DNA of 64,000 bases from Rapana venosa (GCA_028751875.1 CM054135.1:63738693-63802692); one strand, 5' to 3'. Positions 31,069 through 42,752 are shown, counted from the stretch's first letter. Notes: generated by a model from the letters alone, not told the origin. A program made the numbers and translations.

Positions 31069-31990
31069 CGTGTGCGTGGAAACTTGAAACTTGAAAGGAA
31101 ATAAATCATGGCAAAAGAACATTAATAGCGATAATAGAGAATACTATTCAGATAAAGCAGTTTCGTTTTAAAAAAAAAATCTGTTTGGAAAGGTGACGTA
31201 AAGGTTAAGAAAATACTACTTGATAAAAGTTGGTTTTCTGTCTAGGCTTCCAGCTTTGAAAACATAGTTTTCATTCTCTTTCCCAATCAAACGTAACTGC
31301 AATGTCTATATTTCTCCCCGATTCCTTCCATTTGGAGATTATTCCGAGATAAAAATAAACAAACAAACGTAGCTGCATTTGCTGTGCATGAAGAAAAATG
31401 CATCCAGAAACAGAATTTTTAAGGCCATGATGAATGATCGGGCATTGACACGTATCAGTGCTGGTTTGCAGTGTAATGTTAGATGTGTAATGCGAGATGT
31501 GTCAAAATAACCAGTCTATTCTCTTTGTACAAGTAGGTATTTGATGATACACATTATATAATTTAGTCCAGTAGACCTTGAATCATTGTATGTGTTTTAG
31601 GGATAGTTATCAAAGCTGAACATTTATGCCGTGCAGGTTTTTGTGTGTCAAAAAGTGCTTGCTCTTTGCTAGAAACACGCCAGATGTATGTTTTCTCTTA
31701 GGGTTATTTGAAATAAAAACCTCTCGATGTGTAGCACTTGTCAAAACAGATAAAAATCGACTGACTCACTGAATTGTTTTGATCTGAATCATATTGCCGT
31801 TACAGAGGAAGAATAATTGTTAAATTATCGGCAACAGTCCAAAATCTTGAGAAATTAAACCACGCTTCATCGTTCTGGAGTACAGCACTTACATAAACAA
31901 GATTAGAATTCTCTGGCAAGGCAGCAAAATAAAGACACTCTGGCGGCTGGGTGCAAAATAAAAATTTGATTTACTAGTACATACTTATGA
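31067..31990. other. Unique AT-rich DNA, no gene recognised
   Basis: No open frame of note, repeat or RNA signal seen. Confidence 0.5.
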
Positions 31991-31991
31991 C

Positions 31992-32096
31992 TGTTGTGTC
32001 GTGTTGTGTCGTGTCGTGTCGTGTCGTACCGTGTCGTCTCATGCAGTGTCACATCTTCTCATGTCGTGTAGCGTTGTGTCATACTGTGTGATGGCA
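31992..32096. repeat. Degenerate (GTGTC)n pentanucleotide array
   Basis: Near-perfect GTGTC units at 32007-32040 flanked by GTTGTGTC, GTACC and CATGTCG variants. Confidence 0.85.
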
Positions 32097-32149
32097 ACTT
32101 GATACAAGTAGAAACCCATCAGAAATCCGACATAAAAAGCCTGACAGGG

Positions 32150-32390
32150 GGCATAATTTGCCGGATGTGCCGTAAGCTAGCGACAGACGGAGGACAGCCT
32201 GCATTGAGCGGCTGTTGATGCGCTATTCAAAGGAAAGACGTAAAGCCGATTTATGTGATTCCTTCCTATATCCTTGTGTTTGATGCTTGATCTGAGAAAT
32301 TCAATATGTGTTCACCAGAGCTGTCTGAAACTGCTTCCAGGAGCGTGATAAATCAGAGATGTCATGAATAGAACAATTTCTGTCTCTCCG
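32150..32390 (+). repeat. F5-related unit, copy 6
   Basis: 'gcttgatctgagaaattcaa', 'tatgtgttcaccagagctgt', 'gtgataaatcagagatgtca' and 'tgaatagaacaatttctgtc' align with 24640-24760. It leads into CT/CTGT repeats. Confidence 0.55.
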
Positions 32391-32682
32391 TTTCTGTCTC
32401 TCTCTGTCTCTGTGTGACTGTTTCTTTCTCTCATTTTGCTTCTCTCAGTCAGTCTGTCTGACTGTCTGTCTCTCGTTCTCTGACTCATTCATCTTCTCAT
32501 TCTTCTTTGAATCAAACAATCAGTCTTCTTTTATTGGATCAACTATTCAATCCTCACCCACCTACAAGTTCCTTCCTTCTTTCCTTTTCTCAAACACTTG
32601 CTTACCCAATCATTTGTTCACACTTCCATTTAGTCTCCCCCCCCCCCCACTCTCTCTCTCTCTCTCTCTCTCTGTCTTCTTG
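32391..32682. repeat. CT/CTGT tracts and C run
   Basis: CT-rich 32391-32480. A C run plus (CT)n is at 32637-32682. Confidence 0.85.
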
Positions 32683-32814
32683 CTGTCTCTCCTCTATTTT
32701 ACTTTATTCGTAGTTCTTATTTACAATAAGTGTATCAGTTTCATGTTAATGTTCAATTTATTTGAGAATTATATGTTTATTAACGTATATATATTTTCTC
32801 CCCAAAAATGATAT

Positions 32815-33050
32815 AATCTATGTATCTCTTGACATTAACGTTCAGGTCAGCTAGGGACTATGTATTGTTAAATATACACTTATCTTTTTTAAAATCATGT
32901 TGTCGTTGTTGTAGTAGGGTGTTACCCCTTGTTTTGTTGATAGTCCCTAATCAGGGCGAGGACCAGATGAAAAAAAAGTATGCGTATGCTTATTCTGTTA
33001 CCCTTGAAAAATAAAGATTCATTTCACAAAAGATTTATTTCATTTCATTT
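32815..33050 (+). mobile_element. LINE 3' end sharing its tail with F2 SINEs
   Basis: 'ctaatcagggcgaggaccag', 'atgaaaaaaaagtatgcgta', 'tgcttattctgttacccttg' and 'aaaaataaagattcatttc', then a (TTTCA)n tail to about 33050. The stretch from GGACCAGATG to AAAAATAAAG aligns with the F2 3' end (GGACTGGATGTAAAAAAGC, GTGCTTATTCCAT, CCTCGATATAAAATA). No ORF2 sequence is recognisable upstream. Confidence 0.6.
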
Positions 33051-33255
33051 CATCTCTCTCTCAGTTTGAAGCTGAGTTTACGCTAGAGCTTAAAGTCGTA
33101 TCCATTTATATAGAGCTCTTGTCTTTTTATTACGTGAAATGCGTCATGTAATTTTTCTTGTATTTATTTGTATTTACAAAAGAAAGTCGCGTGTAACCCC
33201 CCTTGTCAATAGGCCACATTGGGCAATGACAATAAATTGGTCAAAGCGTCAAAGC

Positions 33256-33378
33256 CTCTCTCTCTCTCTCTCTGTCTGTGAGTGTGTATGTATGTATGTA
33301 TGTACGTACGTACGTATGTATGTACGTACGTACGTATGTATGTACGTACGTACGTATGTATGTATGCATGTTTATGTA

Positions 33379-33410
<32 letters not shown>

Positions 33411-33416
33411 TGGCGG
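33256..33416. repeat. CT, GTAT/GTAC 20-mer and GT/G tracts
   Basis: CT run (33256-33273), then 33286-33372 with a 20-base higher-order unit (TATGTATGTACGTACGTACG) about three times, then (GT)n and a G run (33376-33426). Confidence 0.9.
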
Positions 33417-33565
33417 GGGGGGGGGGAACCAAAAGCTAAGCCAAGGAGGAGGATAGTGTTCAAACTATGGACAAAAGCAATATGAACCTGAATGGACCCC
33501 ATCAGTCTTGTTTTAATATTGGTATCCCGATCCCTCAAGTATAAAGAAAACGAAACTGTTGGAGC

Positions 33566-33810
<245 letters not shown>

Positions 33811-33861
33811 AAGCTGTAGTTTAGTTCAAATGCATGTACGTAAATTTACATTAGTTGATGA

Positions 33862-33890
33862 AGGAATGGATGGATGGATGGATGGATGGA
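33862..33890. repeat. (GGAT)n microsatellite
   Basis: About seven GGAT units. Confidence 0.95.
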
Positions 33891-33989
33891 CTGAAAAAGA
33901 AATAAATGGGTGGGAAAAGGATGGGGGCAAGATGGATGTATCTAGCACGTAGCTATCTTTATTTATATATATTTTCTGTGCTCACCTGG

Positions 33990-34160
33990 ATGTGTATGTA
34001 TGTGTGTGTGTGCGTGTGTATGTGCGTGGGTGTATACGTGTGCATGCGCGTGTGTTATATGCATGTTTGTATATATATATGAACATGTGTGTGTGTGTTC
34101 ATACATCAACACGCTCAAATACGCACAGCTGTACACATGCATGCGTGTGTCACCTCTCTC
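33990..34160. repeat. Degenerate GT/GTAT tract
   Basis: Interrupted GT repeats with a short AT run near 34070-34080. Confidence 0.8.
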
Positions 34161-34204
34161 TTTACACAGAAAAAAAAACCCACACCCTCTGTGAACATCG
34201 CGGC

Positions 34205-34445
34205 TAATGAAGCCACAGCTTTAGCGGCAAGGAGACTAACAGGAAAGCATGTGCCCTGAAATTCCTTACCAGGCCTAACTCAATAGAGCCATCGACCAGG
34301 TGTCAGCTCCAACCTTCCTTTCCCACGGTAATCAAGTTACTGGGGCTATTCTTAGCACCAGCCATCTGAGAAATGTCAGCCTGTCTGCGCGTGTAACCCG
34401 TAAAGCTGTACACAGCGCCAGCATAAATCAGAATGACAGCAACTT
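34205..34445 (+). repeat. F5-like unit, tandem copy 1 of 3
   Basis: 'accaggcctaactcaataga', 'gccatcgaccaggtgtcagc', 'cacggtaatcaagttactgg', 'ggctattcttagcaccagcc', 'atctgagaaatgtcagcctg' and 'cataaatcagaatgacagca'. It aligns with the copies at 35080 and 35895. Confidence 0.7.
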
Positions 34446-35044
34446 TTTTTGCGCTTCCGGCGTCTTCTGTCTGTGATGTTCATGTTCTGATGTTCTCTTG
34501 CTGCTCATTTCGATCTCTCGGCCAGGCGATACCCCAAGCTGGTCAGGTTGAATCCTTAGGGTCAGAAGTCCAAAAGGGAGCATTACCCTTGAGTAGAGTC
34601 TGGAAACATTATTACCTCGAAGCCCTAATACTTTCTCTTTCAGATTGTCGGTGTGGCCTATCTGGCTATATTATTTATATTTTCAACATAACGTGTACGT
34701 ACGTGTTGTCAATGTGAAATTTTCATGTCCAGATGTTGCACTGAATAAGCAATGCAGATGTCTTTTAAAAAAAATCAAACCATCTATCTAAAATTAAATG
34801 TGAGTGAGTGTGTGTGTGCTTGTGTGTGTGCTTGTGTGCGTGTATGCGTGGGTGTGTGTGCGTGCACGTGTGTGTACACTTAAAGATGTGCTTTGGTGAA
34901 ACTATCTGTTAGTGTTTATAAATGCATCTACTAGAAAAAAAGTAATAAAAAAAGGAACACAAACCTCCAAATGAAACCAACCTAACCAAACCAAACCAAA
35001 ACACACCCCTCCCCTCCCCCAAATAAATACCCTGAGCTTTTATG
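34446..35044. other. Spacer with GT tract
   Basis: Unique sequence plus GT/GC repeats at 34800-34880 and A/C-rich DNA at 34955-35025. Confidence 0.5.
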
Positions 35045-35300
35045 AGCCATTTGCATCATCCCCATTCGGAACAAAAGAAGACATACAGCCAGCAAGTTCT
35101 AGGCGGCCTTAATTCAATAGAGATATTGACCAAGTGTCAGCTCAGACCGCTCTCTCCCACGCTAATCAAGTTATGGGGGCTATTCTTAGAATCACCCATC
35201 TCCCGAATGTCAATACGTCTGCACGTGCTGTCAGTACAGGCACGCAAAGGCTCCCCCATAAATCAGACCAACGTCAACTTTGGGCGAAGGAAAGTTCTCT
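35045..35300 (+). repeat. F5-like unit, tandem copy 2 of 3
   Basis: 'ggccttaattcaatagagat', 'attgaccaagtgtcagctca', 'cacgctaatcaagttatggg', 'ggctattcttagaatcaccc', 'aatgtcaatacgtctgcacg' and 'cataaatcagaccaacgtca'. The landmark GGGGCTATTCTTAG is at 35176, which is 834 bases after the same landmark of copy 1 (34342). Confidence 0.7.
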
Positions 35301-35462
35301 TAAGCGCTAGTAGGGTGTATGTTGATCTGGAAATGACATCAAGGGTAGGACACTGCCCCTGGTTAGCGTTATAGGAGAATATGGGTCTGGAGACTCCCCC
35401 CTAACTTTAAGTTGTTCCCATGGATGATCCTGTCAAACTCCTAGTCTCCATAAAACAGACAT

Positions 35463-35748
<286 letters not shown>

Positions 35749-35889
35749 AGGTGTGCACATAAACTGATTACACTCTAATGCTAATATAATATATGCATGT
35801 ACTTCTAAGAAAAGACCCGACATCAATTCTAACCAAGCGCATGTCTCAGTTTCAACAAGACAAAAGATCGATCACAAGGCATATACAAA

Positions 35890-36095
35890 ACATTGTCTTA
35901 CCAGATCTAACTCAATAGCGGGATCGATCAACATTCAGCCTCCTCCAATCGTCCTTGCCCACTCCCCCTCCCACACACATGTCAAGCCATCGGGGCTATT
36001 CTTAGTGCCAATCATCTCAGAAAAATGTCAATGCGTCTGCACGTATGATCAGAAAAGCTGTGCACGGCTCTGTCATAAATGGCAACGACGTAAAC
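35890..36095 (+). repeat. F5-like unit, tandem copy 3 of 3
   Basis: 'accagatctaactcaatagc', 'gatcgatcaacattcagcct', 'cggggctattcttagtgcca', 'atcatctcagaaaaatgtca', 'atgcgtctgcacgtatgatc' and 'cataaatggcaacgacgtaa'. The landmark GGGGCTATTCTTAG is at 35992, 816 bases after copy 2. Confidence 0.7.
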
Positions 36096-36305
36096 TTAAT
36101 GATGATTATTCTTTTGTTTGTTTGTTTTGCATTGTCAGGGTAGAGTGAATTTCTTACTGATAACTCCCGGCCAGTGCATTGTATAACGATGAAGAACACG
36201 CCTTTGTTCACAATTCAGCATCAGGTAGATTTAAAGCCCTGATTGTTTTTTTCTTCTTTTTTTAAAGCTGATACAGACATATGTTTTTAACTCCACTCTC
36301 CCCAA

Positions 36306-36840
36306 AAGTGCTTCGGATGAGACTATAAACTGAGTTCCCGTGTGCGAACGCACGCAGAACATCTTGCGCACACGTTAAATCCTGTTCCACTTTTCGTAAG
36401 AGCAGGCCATAGGGACGGGATAGCTCAGTGGTCGGAGCACTCGCTTTCCCCCAGCCAAGTTAAGCAGCGTCGAGCGTTGTTACCAGTTGGATGGGTGACC
36501 GTTTGCGCGCCTTGGCTTCAGTACAGTTCCCCCAGTTCACCTAGCTGTAAATGGGTACCTGCCCTCTTTAGGGTCAGGGAAGGTAAAGCAGCGAGGGAGA
36601 GGAGATGGGCGCCGCCCTCAATATGCTGGCCCTAGAGAAGTGAGGTCTCTGACGCCTCGCTCCCCTACGACCTTATAGGTTATGGGACTCCTTTACCTTT
36701 TTACCTAGGCCATTGTGTGCCGGTGGGAATAGATGACAGAACTCACAAAACTGCATACACACGGGGACTGGATGTATAAAAGCACAGTATAGCTTATTCC
36801 ATTACGCTCGATATAAAAGAATAAAAACAAATAAAAAAAT
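36306..36840 (+). mobile_element. F2 SINE, copy d, split by an F1 insertion
   Basis: Left part 36306-36410 runs from the central domain (CGGATGAGACTATAAACTG) to 'agcaggccat'. Right part 36707-36840 continues 'aggccattgtgtgccggtgg' through 'cacggggactggatgtataa' and 'agcttattccattacgctcg' to an A-rich end. Joining at the repeated AGGCCAT matches the uninterrupted copy at 43746. The tRNA-like head is missing. Confidence 0.85.
36411..36706 (+). mobile_element. F1 SINE, full-length copy C nested in F2
   Basis: Complete F1 with the best 5S-like segment: CAAGTTAAGCAGCGTCGAGC, then GTTACCAGTTGGATGGGTGA. The tail is CTTTACCTTTTTACCT. AGGCCAT at 36404-36410 is repeated at 36707-36713 as the target-site duplication, which also occurs once in the undisturbed F2 at 43746. 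F1 therefore inserted after this F2 copy. Confidence 0.9.
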
Positions 36841-37275
36841 GAATGTTTATTTATTTTGTTTTCAGTGTCTGATGAAATTCTGAATGGATGCTTTAGTTTT
36901 TCGTAAAATATTACTGCATTCATATGGAAGTTGATGAAATCCATGCAATTACGTTCCTTGAAATTGAAGAAGAGTCTAAATCAATTACAAAATGTGTACA
37001 GCAGGTATAAATATACCCGCGTTCCAGCATTTGGTGGCCTTATTTTTGTGATACTAAAGCCTTGTTATTTTCATACCTTCAGCCCACAACACAGTGGTTT
37101 GGTTTGTTACAGTTAGAGCCGGCAGAAAACAGAGAACACGTTCAGTGTAAAGTGATCATTAAAGCACCAACCTGATTTTAAGGTAAGTCCTGCACTGCTG
37201 CTGGGTCACCTGCACATCTATGTGGCGTTTAGTGGCACATCTTATCCAACATACTTGTGACATAATCTACCAAGT
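36841..37275. other. Unique AT-rich DNA
   Basis: No gene recognised. 'gtttagtggcacatcttatc' near 37228 weakly resembles the 58-bp tandem unit at 37760. Confidence 0.45.
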
Positions 37276-37691
37276 AGTGGATCGGTGGTCTAGAGGTAAC
37301 GCGCCTGTCTAGAACGCGACAAGTCCCTGTCGGAAGTGTGCGGTGGTTCGAATCCCGTTTGGGCCCGAAACTTACCCCCCCGTCCATTAGACCATGAGTG
37401 GTGGTCTGGGAGCTAGTCTTTCGGATGAGACGATAAGCCGAGCTCCCGTGTGTTACACAACATTATTCAGCACACGTAAAAGAACCCACGGGAACAAGAG
37501 AGTTGTCCCTGGCAAAATTCTTAGAAAAAAAGCCACCCTGATAGGGAAACAAATACAGTTGCAGAAGGAAAAAAAGGGTGGCGCTGCTCTTGTGGCGACG
37601 CGCTCTCCCCAAGGAGAGCAGCCCTAATTTCACGCAGAGAAATCTCGTGACTTAAAGTGGTGTAAATGAAATAAATGAAAATAAATGAAAT
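37276..37691 (+). mobile_element. F3 SINE, full-length copy c
   Basis: Head GTGGATCGGTGGTCTAGAGG with A box; B box GGTGGTTCGAATCCCG, a better match to the consensus than copy a. About 17 extra bases lie between the tRNA-like arms ('ctgtcggaagtgtgcgg'). The central domain TTCGGATGAGACGATAAGCC, 'aaaagaacccacgggaacaa', 'ggtggcgctgctcttgtggc' and a (AAATGAA)-type tail (37666-37691) follow. No clear target-site duplication. Confidence 0.85.
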
Positions 37692-37759
37692 GAAGTTTCA
37701 TCCAGCTGTCAACAGCAGTCTGTTTGAGAAGGTAAAAAACCCCCCAAAACAAAGTGCTG

Positions 37760-37928
37760 AACGTTGAGTGGCACAACTTACCACGCCCATTTAACAACAG
37801 TCTCCAATGAAGTTAAAAACGTTGAGTGGCACAACTTACCACGTCCATTTAACAACAGACTCCAATAAAGTTAAAAACGTTGAGTGGCACAACTTACCAC
37901 GTCCATTCAACGACAGTCTCCAATAAAG
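37760..37928 (+). repeat. 58-bp tandem repeat, about 2.9 units
   Basis: Units start at 37760, 37818 and 37876, exactly 58 bases apart, each beginning AACGTTGAGTGGCACAACTT and including 'caacagWctccaataaagtt'. They differ by only a few substitutions, so this array is young. Confidence 0.9.
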
Positions 37929-37970
37929 TGTCCAACTCTTTCATTCCTTCATCGAATGATGAATGTGTTT

Positions 37971-38022
37971 TTGACTTGACTTGACTTGACTTGACTTGGC
38001 CTGACTTGACTTGACTTGACTT
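37971..38022. repeat. (TTGAC)n pentanucleotide array
   Basis: About ten units with one variant (TTGGCCTGAC). It may be a LINE-type tail, since the preceding 'cattccttcatcgaatgatg' has no other explanation. Confidence 0.9.
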
Positions 38023-38385
38023 AAACTACGGTGGGAATACAACTAAGGAAAACAGCATACACAATGATATCATCACAATGAAAGGACACAGAATCCCTCC
38101 TGTGCCAACAAACCTCAAGAAACTATAAGACCACAAAATAATATCACTGGTTTATTCCCACCACTCTCAAAAATCGCATGTCGACAGGGAGACTAAGAAA
38201 GATACGTGACTGTCCGATCTCACAGCCTCCCAGCAGGATCACAACACACTCAGCTCTTGTACGATGCCAGTCAAAAATGATGAAAAAAAAAGTTTACAAA
38301 ACTTTAGATGAAGAGTTCTGCTGGCTGCCCTGAACTCTGTCATGCACTGTATGCCAAGAAAACTGCGTTTTGCTGTATGTAAACA
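38023..38385. other. Unique DNA, no gene recognised
   Basis: Nothing supported. Confidence 0.45.
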
Positions 38386-38459
38386 CACACTCGTGCGCGC
38401 ACGCACGCATGCACACACACACAGGCACACGCAGACACACACATACAGACACACACACT
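38386..38459. repeat. CA/ACGC microsatellite
   Basis: Interrupted CA repeats. Confidence 0.9.
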
Positions 38460-39128
38460 CCTGTCTAATATCATAATTTTTGAAGAGACGTAAAATGAAT
38501 CAAGTCGAGCATACACACTGCACAAACACGTTTTACTGAATAAATCTCCTTCGGAAAGGAAAATAAACATTCAAATAAACTCCCATTCGAGTCAGAGCTA
38601 CAATTGTAAAAACCCCATTATTTCAACTATGTCACGTTAAACGCCTTTTTGTTTATGTTATTTATTCAGTTGAGTTTATTTTATTTACTTCTTTGTTCTA
38701 ATGAGAAGTTGAGGACCAAAACGTCCTTCAGTATGATTCAGTTTTTCTTGCGTTCCCGTCTTGGTTTACGTATGTTCATACTATGACATTTTTTTCTTTT
38801 TTTTTCTTTAAAGGCAGTTTAGATGGCCTTTGAGCTCTTTAGTGCTGGTGTTTGAAGCAAACATTTTTACAATGTTGCATTTCACAGTTTGGGAAGCCTA
38901 ACTGATACTATGTTTTTTCGATTTGTTTAGTGACTATGTGGTTATCTCTGTGCAATATTATGGCACATGCTTTGAGCCTACATTTGTAAGAAATTGCCAT
39001 GAACATATGTGCTAATTAGTGTGGACATAAATTAAAACATTCTGAGAATACTAAGGCACGTCGTGTAGCCAAAACAGTAAATGAAAAGTCGGTGGATAAA
39101 CAGAAGAGTGAACAGAACACATAAGCAC
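38460..39128. other. Unique AT-rich DNA, no gene recognised
   Basis: Nothing supported. Confidence 0.45.
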
Positions 39129-39209
<81 letters not shown>

Positions 39210-39350
39210 CAGGAGAGACAGAGAGACAGAGAGACATAGAGACAGAAAGACAGAGATAGAGACAGAGAGAGTGAGACAGAGAGAGTGAGACAGAGACAGA
39301 TAGACGGAGACAGAGTGAGAGATGGAGAGACAGAAACAGACAGACAGACA
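39129..39350. repeat. (GA)n then GACA-rich tract
   Basis: Pure GA to about 39204, then GAGACA units decaying to the right. Confidence 0.95.
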
Positions 39351-39647
39351 GACATATACATAGACAGACACACATGTACACAAAACACAGACGGACACAA
39401 AGACACATAATATGTTGTAGCTTCTGTTTCGAAATAACTTCACTACATTCCAATTCCGCCTTCCCTCCCAAAGAAGTGTCCTTTTGATCTCTTTCTCATA
39501 TTTCACACTGAACATTTTATTCCAAGTAATAACATTGATGACAAACTACCGATTTCTCCTGGTTTTTTTTGCACATTTTCCTCTTTCTGATTTCGACTAC
39601 CAGCAGATGTTGCTGATATAATGAATGTGACAAGACGACCTTTTTCA

Positions 39648-39745
39648 ACGAGAGAGAGAGAGAGAGGAGAGAGAAGGAGAGAGAGAGAGATGAGGAGAGA
39701 GAGAGAGAGAGAGAGAGAGAAGAGAGAGAGAAGAGAGAGAGAGAG

Positions 39746-39815
<70 letters not shown>
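39648..39815. repeat. (GA)n with GGAG interruptions
   Basis: GA repeats, pure from about 39746. Confidence 0.95.
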
Positions 39816-39817
<2 letters not shown>

Positions 39818-39930
39818 TTTCTTTTTTCAAGGTATATATTTTTTTCTTGTGTGACGCTCTGTTGATATGATATATGCATTTTGAGATTGCCGAAAGAGGA
39901 TAAGGATCATCTGAACGAGGTACATTTTCT

Positions 39931-39990
39931 TCCTTCCTTCGTTCTTTCATTCATTCGTTCATTCGTTTGTTCGTTCATTCGTTCGTTCAT
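39931..39990. repeat. TTCC/TTCAT/TTCG degenerate tract
   Basis: Four-base steps such as 'cattcattcgttcattcgtt'. Confidence 0.8.
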
Positions 39991-40159
39991 ATAGCCATTC
40001 CTTATTAACTCAGACATTTGCTTTTTCACTTGTTAGCTTTTTGAAGTTAATCTATTTATTTATCTGTTTTTTTATACTTAACAACCATTATACTATAGCT
40101 GTTTCCCCATTTCATAATTTCAGTTTTCTTCCAACGCAGCAACAAACCGTTCTAGACCA

Positions 40160-40232
40160 CCTCTCTCTCTCTCTCGTTGTCTGCCTATCTGTCTGTCTGT
40201 CTGTTGTCTGTCTGTCTGCTCTGTCTTCTTCT

Positions 40233-40264
<32 letters not shown>

Positions 40265-40265
40265 G
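40160..40265. repeat. (CT)n / (CTGT)n tract
   Basis: CT, CTGT, CT blocks. Confidence 0.9.
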
Positions 40266-40955
40266 TGTTTCACGTTAATTATTTCTCTCCCTTTATTGCC
40301 AGAAATAATTACATTAATTTTTACTTTTTGTTTTGGGGTTTTTGGCTGTCAAATCTCTACCACAGATGTTCCACACATAACAAATAGATAGGAGAAGGCA
40401 GCATCCTTTGTGACAGAACCTAGAAACTATCCCTGCCTGCTTTGTCCTTTTGATTTTCTTTCAATGTTCAGTTTTTATAGGGAGGTGGCTGTGCGTGTAA
40501 ACCATTCCGTATTATGCCCATAGATCATATCTGACATGAGACTTTCTTCGCAGATGCTGAACCACTTGCATAACCACGAAGTTTGGAGAAACACATTTTG
40601 ATATGTCCTAGTGTCAGTGACCCTCAGCCCAAATGATGGCATAGATTAGGGGTTCTTTATGAGATTTTTGTCTAAAGTGTGATTATAATTTTTAGAAAAA
40701 ACCGTGGCAAAGCTGTACTGTTAGGAGATGGGAAACGTGATCTTAAACTGCAGGAATAAGTCGCTGCTGAGCTGTCTGCTTGAGGGCTTATTTTTCTCCT
40801 CGTTTCTTCTGTTGTTGTAGTAGGCATTGGTTTCTGACTCTGTTCATATGAATGTTGTTCGGATAAGATAAGAAATCGAACGCATTTCACCTGCTGTAGA
40901 GGATCGGACTAGACTAGCAGTGGCCGATGGTATGGGCGATGCCAGCATTATCTAT
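40266..40955. other. Unique DNA, no gene recognised
   Basis: Nothing supported. Confidence 0.45.
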
Positions 40956-41078
40956 TTATCTATGTATGTATGTATGTATGTATGTATGTATGTATGTATG
41001 TATGTATGTATGTATGTATGTATGTATGTATGTATGTATGTATGTATGTATCTATGTATCTATCTATCTATCTATCTA
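40956..41078. repeat. (GTAT)n-(CTAT)n microsatellite
   Basis: About 22 GTAT units, then CTAT units. Confidence 0.95.
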
Positions 41079-41167
41079 AACTATCTGTATCTATGTATAT
41101 AAATATTCTATGTTTATATAATTTATATATCATTTATATGATCTATTTATCTATCCACGCATATATC

Positions 41168-41227
41168 TCTGTGTGTGTATGTGTGTGTGTGTATGTGTCT
41201 TGTGTGTGTGTGCGCGCGTGCGTACGT

Positions 41228-41286
<59 letters not shown>
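41168..41286. repeat. (GT)n with GTAC core
   Basis: GT repeats on both sides of a CGCGTGCGTACGTACG block. Confidence 0.95.
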
Positions 41287-41287
<1 letters not shown>

Positions 41288-41552
41288 CTAACTCTACGTG
41301 TCTGACGGCGGTCCTATAACTCTTTGTTGAGGGATTCAATTACACAGTCTCTATTTCCTGGAGAAATAAAAGGATTATTTGCCATGCTGTTCCAAACACT
41401 GAGTTGCAAGCAGGAAGGAGTCATTTAATCATGACATTAGATTAGATCGTCTGAGTCAAGGAACCAGATCTTGCCTGCTTCTCCATTAATTTCTTTTCAA
41501 CAGGCTAGGATATGCTTTGTTTCCAGTCTAGCTCGTTTTACTTTTCGTTGCC

Positions 41553-41945
41553 TCTCTGTCTGTCTTTCTGTCTGTCTCTCTCTCTATCTGTCTCTCCATC
41601 CCCCCTCTCTCTCTCTGTCTGTCTGTCTGTCGGCATCTTAGTATGTATGTTTGTCTATTTGTCTCTGTGTCTCTCTCTTCTTCTCCTTTGTCTGTCTGTC
41701 TTTCTCTCCTTCTCTCCTCCCTCTCTCTCCTTCTGTCTGTGTCTTTCTTTCTCTCCCTCTCTCCCTCCTCTCCCCTCTCTCTCTGTTCCTCTGTCTGTCT
41801 GTTGTCTTTCTCTCCCTCTCTCCCCCCCTCTCTCTCCCTATATCTGTCTGTCTCGGTCACTTTCTGTCTCTCTCTCTCTCTCACTCCCTCTCTCTCTCTT
41901 CTCTCTCTCTTCTCTTCTCTCTCCTTCTCTCTCTCTCGTTTTGTC
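41553..41945. repeat. CT/CTGT/CTCC pyrimidine tract
   Basis: Nearly 400 bases of pyrimidine-dominated imperfect repeat. The Ser/Leu-rich frames of 118-166 codons, and their Arg/Glu minus partner, are artefacts. Confidence 0.9.
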
Positions 41946-42124
41946 TGCCTATATTCTGTTTCTGCATGCCTCTTTCCTACCTTTTCTCTCTTCTCTGTGT
42001 GTGCGTGTGTAATGCGTAGTTATATGGTTGATGTCATTCTATTACAGTTGGGTTAGATATTTATTGTGATTAATAGGGAAAGATTTATAGATCCTTGAGC
42101 TTGAGTTTGATTACTATCTTTGAA

Positions 42125-42330
42125 AAGTGTGTTTGTGGGTTTGAGAGTGTATGTGTGTGTATGTGTCTGTATTCATGCGTGCGGGCGTTCCTGTATGCTT
42201 TTATTGTGTGTGTATGTGTGTTGTGAGTTGTGTGTGTATGTGAGTATGATGTGTGTGAGTGAGTGATTGTGTGTGTGTATGTATGTGTGTATGTATGTGT
42301 GTGTAGATTGCGGAAGAGGGGTGTGCATAA
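42125..42330. repeat. Degenerate GT/GAGT tract
   Basis: Highly interrupted GT repeats. Confidence 0.75.
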
Positions 42331-42505
42331 TGTGTGAGTGCGTGTGCATGTGTACGTGCATGCATGCTCTTGTATGCACAATTTTTTTTTCTGTCCATGT
42401 TTATAATTATAATACACTTGATGTAGCCAATCAATATTTCTGTGAAAATTCCTGTATAATGAAACCTACAGCTCTTGTCGTGTAACGAAAAAAAAAATCC
42501 ATATG

Positions 42506-42752
<247 letters not shown>

